Source of the DNA: Betaproteobacteria bacterium
GTDB lineage: Bacteria; Pseudomonadota; Gammaproteobacteria; Burkholderiales; SG8-41
Direction of reading: 5' to 3'
Assembly (NCBI GenBank): GCA_016868015.1
Contig: VGIF01000003.1
Location: forward strand, 1-55,508
DNA length: 55,508 nt
The notes under the pieces are model-generated. The model searched no databases and was not told where the DNA came from. It was given only the letters and a program-made list of their open reading frames with translations. The position numbers and the translations under genes are program-made. Shown one piece after another: positions 49,994 to 55,508 of the stretch (position 1 is the first letter of the stretch; each line of letters opens with the position of its first letter).

Positions 49994-50156
49994 GCAGCCT
50001 GTCGGACTTAACTTGTCGAAGCGAAAAATGAGAGGTGCGAGGACAGATTTTCACGGTTTTCAAGCGAATAGTTCGTACTATTTGCGCAGGAAACCGGGGA
50101 AATATGGACCGCATCCGCTCATTTTGCAGCCGGCAGGGTTAAGCCCTACAGGCTGC
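49994..50156. repeat. 163-bp imperfect inverted-repeat element (GCAGCCTGT ends)
   Basis: Ends GCAGCCTGTCGGACTTAAC (49994-50012) and the inverse of GCAGCCTGTAGGGCTTAAC (50138-50156), with inner AAAATGAG-x-GG complementarity. It looks like a MITE or large REP without coding capacity. No clear target duplication was found. Confidence 0.7.
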
Positions 50157-50231
50157 CAGGCGTAAAATGCCGCGCGGTGCTTGTCGGCGCACGGCGCGCC
50201 TTGCGCGTTACACCGTTAGCCTTGCCGCACT

Positions 50232-50265
50232 ATAAAAAATTTCCCTTTAAAATCAAATATTTAAG
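50232..50265 (+). repeat. AT-rich border element, copy 13 (next to start codon)
   Basis: Reads ATAAAAAATTTCCCTTTAAA then ATCAAATATTTAAG immediately before the ATG at 50266. The core matches; the left block is partly changed. There is no room for a normal ribosome site. Confidence 0.8.
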
Positions 50266-52318
50266 ATGATAATTCTGTACGCGCTTACGATTTTCGCCAG
50301 CGCCTTTTTGCTGTTCCTGGTGCAGCCGATCATGGCCAAGCAAATTTTGCCGTGGTTCGGCGGCTCCGCCGCGGTGTGGAGCACGTGCCTGGTGTTTTTC
50401 CAGTTTTTGCTGCTCTTCGGCTACGCCTACACCGATTTCACCACGCGCCGGATGAAGCCGCGCGCGCAACTCATTTTGCACGCCACGTTGCTCATTGTGA
50501 GCCTCGCCTGGCTGCCCATCATACCCGATGCGTCGTGGAAGCCCGCGGGCGATGAAGACCCTACTTACCGCATTCTCGGCCTGCTGGTGTTCACCATCGG
50601 GCTGCCGTATTTTTTGCTTTCCACCACCGGGCCGCTGGTGCAGGCGTGGTTTGCGCGCGCGCATTTCACCGATAAGGTGTACCGCTTGTTCGCGTTGTCG
50701 AACTTCGCCTCGCTGCTGGCGCTGATTTCGTATCCCGTTCGCGGTCGAGCCGTGGGTGACCACGCGCGTGCAGTCGTTCGGCTGGAGCGCGGGTTACGCG
50801 TTTTTCGTGCTGGTGTGTATCACCGCGGGCATCTACAGCCTTCGCACGCACACCGCGGCGCAAGCCAATCCGGTGGCGATACCCAGCGCCAACGACGGCC
50901 CGCGGCCCGCCTTCGCGCATTATTTTTTGTGGCTGCTGCTCTCCGCCATGGGCTCGTTCATGCTGCTGGCGGTCACCAATCACATCACGCACGATGTCGC
51001 CTCGGTGCCGTTTTTGTGGCTGCTGCCGCTGACGATTTATTTGATCACCTTCATCCTGTGTTTCGAGGGCCGCGGCTGGTATAAGCGCGCCTACTTTATC
51101 GGCCCGCTGATCGTGGTGGTATGCGCGCTGGCGTGGTTTTTGCACGAGGAAGACGGCATCATGGAATTCAAAGTCGCGGTGCCGCTGTTTAGCGCCGGGC
51201 TATTCGTGATGTGCATGTTCTTTCACGGCGAGCTGGCGGCGATGAAGCCCAATCCGCGTTACCTCACCACGTTTTACCTGATGGTGTCGCTGGGCGGCGC
51301 GTTGGGCGGCGTGGTGGTCGGCTTTATCGCGCCCAAGTTCTTCAACACCTATTACGAGTTCGGCATCGGCCTGGTGATCACGCTGCTCATCGCCGCGTGG
51401 CTCACCATCGGCCCCACCACACTGCAGCGCCTGGCGCCGATGGCGCTGCTGATGGCCGCGGGCTTCACCGGCTTTCACATCTATTACTACATCAATTCGC
51501 TGTCGAACAACGCGCATGTGATGACACGCAATTTTTACGGCACGCTGCGCGTGAAAGACTCCGGCCCCGAAACCAGCGAAACCGCGATGCGCCGCCTAAT
51601 GCACGGCGTGATCATGCACGGCGAGCAGTATTTGCACCAGGACAAACGCAATCGCATCACCAGTTATTACACCGAATCGAGCGGTGTCGGCATGGCGATC
51701 AAGTATTTTCAAGCGCATAACGGCGCGGGCCCGGTGCGCCTGGGCGTCGTCGGCCTGGGGGCGGGCACCATGGCCGCTTACGGGCGCAACGGCGATGTGA
51801 TCCGCTTTTATGAAATTAATCCGCAGGTGATCGACATCGCGCGGCAGGATTTTAAGTACATCGCCGACGCGCAGCGCATCGGCGTGACCGTCGCCACCGA
51901 GCTTGGCGATGCGCGCCTGACGCTGGAGCGCGAAGCGCCGCAGCGCTACCACGTGCTCGCCATCGATGCGTTTTCCAGCGATGCGATTCCGGTGCACTTG
52001 ATCACGCGCGAAGCAATGGGCATATACCTCAAACACATCGCGGAGGATGGCGTGATAGCGTTTCACGTCACCAACCGCTTTCTGAAACTCGCGCCGGTGG
52101 TCAAACAAATCGCCGACACCTACGGGCTGCACAGCGCGTTGATCACGGACGACGAAGGCGAGGGTGACGCTTCGCGCACCGATTGGGTGCTGGTCACCAA
52201 GAACAAACGGTTCCTCGAGCACCCGGTAATCGAAAACAACACGAGCGCGATTAACGAGATTCCCCGCTTGCGTTTGTGGACCGATGACTTCAACAATCTG
52301 CTGCGGATTTTGAAGTAG
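50266..52318 (+). pseudogene. fused MFS-like membrane / spermidine synthase-like protein, frameshifted
   Basis: Two overlapping frames, 50266-51084 and 50756-52318, are parts of one gene. The first encodes an N-terminal membrane region starting MIILYALTIFASAFLLFLVQP; the second continues it from VTTRVQSFGWSAGYAFFVLV through more helices to a spermidine-synthase-type domain (GVVGLGAGTMAAYGRNGDVI as the SAM-binding loop, then AIDAFSSDAIPVHLITREA). Reading CCG instead of CCC-G at 50734-50736 joins them as YPFAVEPWVTTR. The extra C is either a sequencing error or a real inactivating mutation. Intact, the protein would have about 683 residues. The biological substrate of this fusion family is uncertain. 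Confidence 0.83.
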
Positions 52319-52361
52319 GCGCGCGCATCCGCGTGTGTGGCGCACGCGTAACCGCAAGCGA

Positions 52362-52479
52362 CCGTCGTTCCAGCGCAAGCTGGAACCCAGGTTGTAAACT
52401 ACGCCGAAGGCGCAAGAATGCGGTGCTGCGCACCACGAATTTACCACCTGGATCCCAGCTTGCGCTGGGATGACGACGG
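52362..52479. repeat. GTCGTTCCAGCGCAAGC REP pair
   Basis: CCGTCGTTCCAGCGCAAGCT (from 52362) faces AGCTTGCGCTGGGATGACGACGG (ending 52479). A variant of the GTCGTTCCCGCG family with about 50 bases between arms. Located between the frameshifted gene and the HtrA gene. Confidence 0.85.
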
Positions 52480-52501
52480 TGGCGCCGATCTCATTGCCGC
52501 A

Positions 52502-52530
52502 CAATTTTTTGAATAAAATCAAATACTTAT
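52502..52530 (+). repeat. AT-rich border element, copy 14 (touches start codon)
   Basis: Reads CAATTTTTTGAATAAAATCA then AATACTTATGATG: the HtrA start ATG overlaps the element end. The AATCAAATACTTA core is exact. No ribosome site fits upstream. Confidence 0.87.
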
Positions 52531-53881
52531 GATGAAACGCTTTTTACTTCAACTATTCGGGTTAGTTACCGCGGTCACAGCGCTAATACATCACACCCAC
52601 GCCGCCGAAATCCGCGGCATGCCCACGCTGGCGCCGCTGGTCAACGAGGTCACCCCCGCGGTGGTCAATATCTCGGTGGTCACGCGCTCGCCGATGGAAA
52701 ACAACCCGCTGTTTCGCGATCCGTTTTTCCGGCGCTTTTTTGGCATCCCCGAGCAACAACAGCGCGAACAAGCCGCGGGCTCCGGCGTCATCGTTGACGC
52801 AGCGCAAGGCTTGGTGCTCACCAACAACCACGTGATCAAGGATGCCGAGCGCGCCATCGTCACGTTAAAAGACCGGCGGCAATTTAACGCCAAACTGGTC
52901 GGCACCGACCCCGGCACCGACATCGCGGTGCTTAAAATAGAAGCCGCGGGTTTGACCGCGTTAAAACTCGGCGACTCCGACAGCCTGCAAGTAGGGGACT
53001 ATGTGCTCGCCATCGGCAACCCGTTCGGCATCGGGCAAACGGTGACCTCCGGCATCATCAGCGCGCTGGGCAGAAGCGGGCTTAACATCGAAGGCTATGA
53101 AGATTTCATCCAGACCGACGCCTCGATCAACCCCGGCAACTCCGGCGGCGCGCTGGTCAATCTGCGCGGCGAGTTGATCGGCATCAACACCGCGATCATC
53201 GGCCCCGCCGGCGGCAACGTCGGCATCGGCTTTGCCGTGCCCGCCAACATGGCGCGCGCGGTGATGATCCAGATCGTCAAATTCGGCGAAGTGCGCCGCG
53301 GCCGGCTCGGCATCGAGATGGCCGACCTTACGCAGGCGTTGGCTCAGAAGCTCGGCGTGAAAACGCTAGACGGCGTGATCATGGCGGTGGTGCAGCCGGG
53401 CTCCCCCGCGGACAAAGCCGGCTTGCGCGAAGGCGACGTCGTCATCGCCATGAACGGCCGCGCGGTGCGCAACGCGGCGGAACTGCGCGCGCGCCTGGGG
53501 TTAACCCCGATCGGCGAAGAGGTCGAACTACGCGTCATTCGCGGCGGCGCCCAACGCGGCGTCAAGGCGCGCATCGCCGCGCCCGAAACCACCGGCGGCG
53601 AAGGCACCGCCATCGCGCAACTGCCGGGCATGCGCGTGATCGAAATTCAGCGCGGCAGCCCGTTATTCAAACGCCTGCAAGGCGGCGGCCTGGTCGTATC
53701 CGCAGTCGATCAAACCAGCGCCGCGTGGACAGCAGGCTTCAGGCCCGGCGACATCATCTACGCCGTCAATCGCCGGCGCGTGCAAAGCGCGGCGGAACTG
53801 CAAAAATCGCTAAGCGGCGCGCAATCGTATGCCATCGCGTTGATACGCGGGGATTTTAGCTTGACGATCATGTTGCGGTAG
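52529..53881 (+). CDS. periplasmic HtrA/Deg-type serine protease (DegQ-like)
   Basis: 450 residues. Signal peptide of about 26 residues ending HTHAAE. Protease domain with the catalytic triad His101 (LTNNHVI), Asp131 (GTDIAVLKI) and Ser205 (NPGNSGGAL). Two PDZ domains follow (about 268-355 and 365-448). Size and the short LA loop fit DegQ better than DegP. It degrades or refolds damaged envelope proteins. Two adjacent ATGs open the frame, and AT element copy 14 takes the place of a ribosome site. Members of this family are commonly stress-induced; no heat-shock promoter was assigned. Confidence 0.94.
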   Translation: MMKRFLLQLFGLVTAVTALIHHTHAAEIRGMPTLAPLVNEVTPAVVNISVVTRSPMENNPLFRDPFFRRFFGIPEQQQREQAAGSGVIVDAAQGLVLTNNHVIKDAERAIVTLKDRRQFNAKLVGTDPGTDIAVLKIEAAGLTALKLGDSDSLQVGDYVLAIGNPFGIGQTVTSGIISALGRSGLNIEGYEDFIQTDASINPGNSGGALVNLRGELIGINTAIIGPAGGNVGIGFAVPANMARAVMIQIVKFGEVRRGRLGIEMADLTQALAQKLGVKTLDGVIMAVVQPGSPADKAGLREGDVVIAMNGRAVRNAAELRARLGLTPIGEEVELRVIRGGAQRGVKARIAAPETTGGEGTAIAQLPGMRVIEIQRGSPLFKRLQGGGLVVSAVDQTSAAWTAGFRPGDIIYAVNRRRVQSAAELQKSLSGAQSYAIALIRGDFSLTIMLR

Positions 53882-54218
53882 TGCGCGAGGCATACGCTGC
53901 GTTTCGGTAGCGTTTCAATAGCGGTTGGGCAGAGGATTTCGTGCAACACACACGCGCAGAATGCCCCTCGAGCGTCAGCATCGTTTTCTGACTGGCAGGG
54001 GGCTGAGGTCGCCGCTAAACCGAAGTTCGCGAATCCAGAAAGTGGCGATTCGTAGCCCGCAAGGAGCGCGGCGTATTGCGGGAACACAGGTCCCGTATTT
54101 CGCTGCGCTGCATACGGGCTACGCTGGCTCACGAATCAAGTGTTAACAGGCCCTAGTCAATCCGCCCAACCATTACCAACGCGCGGATCAATCCGCCCAA
54201 CTGTTACCAACGCGCGGA
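53882..54218. other. intergenic region between HtrA and Bug copy 5
   Basis: A GTAGCCCG palindromic repeat lies at about 54047-54137, with arms GATTCGTAGCCCG and CGGGCTACG...ACGAATC. It is followed by the 31-bp direct repeat at 54157-54230. The rest shows no gene that I can support. Confidence 0.65.
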
Positions 54219-54230
54219 TCAATCCGCGCG
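54157..54230 (-). repeat. 31-bp tandem repeat reaching into Bug copy 5
   Basis: Two full units (54157-54187 and 54188-54218) starting TCAATCCGCCCAAC, differing at two positions, and a partial third (54219-54230) that forms the Bug stop codon and last codons. It looks as if the terminal piece of the gene has been duplicated outward. Confidence 0.85.
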
Positions 54231-55193
54231 TATGCCCGTCTCCTTAATCAGCTTGGCCATGCGCTCGATTTCCGACTGGATCAGCGCCGCGAGTTCCGCC
54301 GGCGTGCTGGGCGTGACATCGATACCCAGATCGGTGAAACGCTCTTTCACATCCGGCAGTTGCAGCAGGCGGCGCAGCTCGCCCGCCAGTGTGTTGACGA
54401 TGGGCGCCGGCACGGCGGCATTGGTGAGCATGCCCCACCACGAGTCGAACACGTAACCTGGCACCCCCGCCTCGGCCATGGTCGGCAGCTTGGGCGCCAT
54501 CGGCGTGCGCGCGGCGCCGGTGACGGCGAGCGCGCGCAAGCGGCCGGTTTTCATGTGCGCGATCGCCACCGGCATGCTCGCGAACACCAGTTGAAGCTGC
54601 CCCGCGATCAGATCGGTGACCGACTGCCCGGTGCCCTTGTACGGCACATGCGTGATATTCACCTTGGCCAGCAGGCGAAACATCTCGCCGCTCAAGTGCG
54701 CGGGCGTACCACTGCCGCCGGAGCCGTAATTTAGCTCGCCGGGGCGCGCCTGCGCGAGCTTGATCAACTCGCGCACATTGGTCACCGGCACCGACGGATG
54801 CACCACCAGCGCCACCGGGCCAACCGCGATCTTGCCGATGGGCGCAAAATCCTTGACCAAGTCATAACCCGGATTACGGTAGAGCGCGCGATTGATGGTC
54901 GTCGTCACGCTCGCAACCACCATGGTGTAACCATCCGGCGCGACGCGTGCCGCGGCCGTCATGCCCAGATTGCTCGCCGCACCGGGGCGGTTATCGACCA
55001 GCACTGTCTGCGAGAGCCCTTCCGACATTCTTTCCGCCAAAATGCGTGCAATCAAATCGCTCGAACCGCCCGGCGGAAACGGCGCGATCATACGCACCGG
55101 CTTCACCGGAAAATTTTGTGCGTATAACGGCGCCCCACACGCCAACAACACAGCGCACAACAGCGCGCCGCCACAGCATTTGCACTCACTCAC
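54219..55193 (-). CDS. Bug/TctC-type receptor (copy 5)
   Basis: 324 residues. Signal peptide MSECKCCGGALLCAVLLACG ending APLYAQ; its four Cys residues are unusual, and a lipoprotein start is possible though the lipobox is poor. Bug motifs: FPVKPVRMIAPFPPGGSSDLIAR, VLVDNRPGAASNLGMT, HPSVPVTNVRELIKLAQARP, HVPYKGTGQSVTDLIAGQL. Periplasmic carboxylate binding. It is divergent from the PcaD-like gene, with AT element copy 15 between them. Confidence 0.92.
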   Translation of the reverse strand: MSECKCCGGALLCAVLLACGAPLYAQNFPVKPVRMIAPFPPGGSSDLIARILAERMSEGLSQTVLVDNRPGAASNLGMTAAARVAPDGYTMVVASVTTTINRALYRNPGYDLVKDFAPIGKIAVGPVALVVHPSVPVTNVRELIKLAQARPGELNYGSGGSGTPAHLSGEMFRLLAKVNITHVPYKGTGQSVTDLIAGQLQLVFASMPVAIAHMKTGRLRALAVTGAARTPMAPKLPTMAEAGVPGYVFDSWWGMLTNAAVPAPIVNTLAGELRRLLQLPDVKERFTDLGIDVTPSTPAELAALIQSEIERMAKLIKETGIRAD

Positions 55194-55232
55194 GATGCCC
55201 CTCCTGATTTTTATGGCCTTACCAGCCTTAAC

Positions 55233-55261
55233 AAAACTATCAATTAAATCAAATACTTACG
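55233..55261 (+). repeat. AT-rich border element, copy 15
   Basis: Reads AAAACTATCAATTAAATCAA then ATACTTACG, full consensus. It lies in the divergent region between Bug copy 5 and the PcaD-like gene, pointing to the latter, and ends 65 bases before its ATG. Confidence 0.87.
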
Positions 55262-55326
55262 TAACACCTCTGTAGTGGCGCACGCGCCCTATAGTAACCT
55301 AACGCAAACCACAACGAGGCGCCCCC

Positions 55327-55508
55327 ATGAAAGCACGAACCAACGGCATCGACATCCACTACGACATCGCGGGCGAAGTTACGAGCAAGCGGCCCTGGCT
55401 CACGTTAAGCCACTCGCTCGCCTGCAACCTGCACATGTGGGACGACCAAATGGCCGAACTCACCCAAAAATTCAAAGTGCTGCGCTTTGACTCACGCGGC
55501 CACGGGCA
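55327..55508 (+). CDS. alpha/beta hydrolase, PcaD-like (3-oxoadipate enol-lactonase), 5' part only
   Basis: The first 60 codons of a gene cut by the window end. ANGIDIHYDIAG-like start, then LTLSHSLACNLHMWDDQM, the oxyanion-side HS motif of PcaD-type enzymes, and KFKVLRFDSRGHG. The nucleophile elbow is beyond the window. PcaD opens 3-oxoadipate enol-lactone in protocatechuate breakdown; a related ester hydrolase is the alternative. It fits the carboxylate-catabolic theme. Confidence 0.75.
   Translation, partial: MKARTNGIDIHYDIAGEVTSKRPWLTLSHSLACNLHMWDDQMAELTQKFKVLRFDSRGHG

Noticed and set aside
54157..54230. 31-bp repeats as a CRISPR array
   Set aside because: There are no spacers between units, only two full copies, and no cas genes.
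121..55261. AT elements as ordinary sigma-70 promoters
   Set aside because: No constant -35/-10 pair with 16-18 bp spacing fits all copies, several abut start codons, and one is between convergent genes.

Overview
The window looks like the chromosome of a GC-rich betaproteobacterium, most likely of the order Burkholderiales. The evidence is indirect: five periplasmic Bug/TctC-type solute receptors, an aat-bpt pair, a short soluble RsxB next to nth, a BPSS1780-type membrane protein, and many GTCGTTCCCGCG-type palindromic repeats. No rRNA, tRNA, CRISPR array, complete insertion sequence or prophage was seen. Species cannot be named from the sequence.

Layout. 0.2-4.2 kb: membrane protein, SGNH hydrolase, small secreted lectin-like protein, YjbQ, TerB/DUF697 protein. 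4.2-9.7 kb (minus strand): class III CoA-transferase, MmgE/PrpD protein, and a large ADP-forming acyl-CoA ligase fused to a GNAT domain. 9.9-13.8 kb (plus): aat, bpt, ald, rsxB, nth. 13.9-18.8 kb: two c-type cytochromes, a SulP transporter with a coiled-coil insertion, a PduO-type cobalamin adenosyltransferase, a cupin and an Asp/Glu racemase. 19.0-22.5 kb: a complete glutamate/aspartate ABC importer gltIJKL. 22.6-31.9 kb: Bug receptor, D-aminoacylase, argE, two tandem peptide-type receptors, a 2-hydroxyacid dehydrogenase and an ACMSD-type amidohydrolase. 32.0-33.6 kb: two toxin-antitoxin modules (TacAT-like, VapBC) converging on each other. 33.7-42.6 kb: Ldh-family dehydrogenase, three more Bug receptors, MmgE/PrpD, a signal-less SBP, a phytanoyl-CoA dioxygenase-like enzyme and a cupin. 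42.7-50.0 kb (minus): YHS lipoprotein, beta-propeller, DoxX, GST, enolase-superfamily enzyme, CocE/NonD hydrolase, secreted hydratase-fold protein. 50.3-55.5 kb: frameshifted MFS/spermidine-synthase fusion, HtrA protease, fifth Bug receptor, and the start of a PcaD-like hydrolase. Overall the content suggests scavenging of organic acids, amino acids and peptides: periplasmic receptors lie next to CoA-transferases, racemases, deacylases and dehydrogenases.

The most unusual signal is not a gene. An AT-rich sequence of about 28-30 bp, with the core AATCAAATACTTA preceded by CAATwA and an A/T-rich AAAATATT block, occurs about 15 times in 55 kb at gene borders in this otherwise GC-rich DNA. Several copies abut start codons where a Shine-Dalgarno sequence would be expected, two run over stop codons, one lies between convergent genes, and one is translated in frame as the start of a signal peptide. 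I do not recognise it as a named repeat or regulatory site, and it is the main candidate here for something undescribed. Other notable items: a 138-bp MITE-like element with 18-bp inverted ends and a 6-bp target duplication inside a REP-pair hairpin; short 7-, 9-, 10- and 31-bp tandem repeats, two of which enter coding sequence; a TacT-like toxin whose frame begins at CTG overlapping the antitoxin stop; and a leaderless-looking VapB under a 24-bp palindrome.
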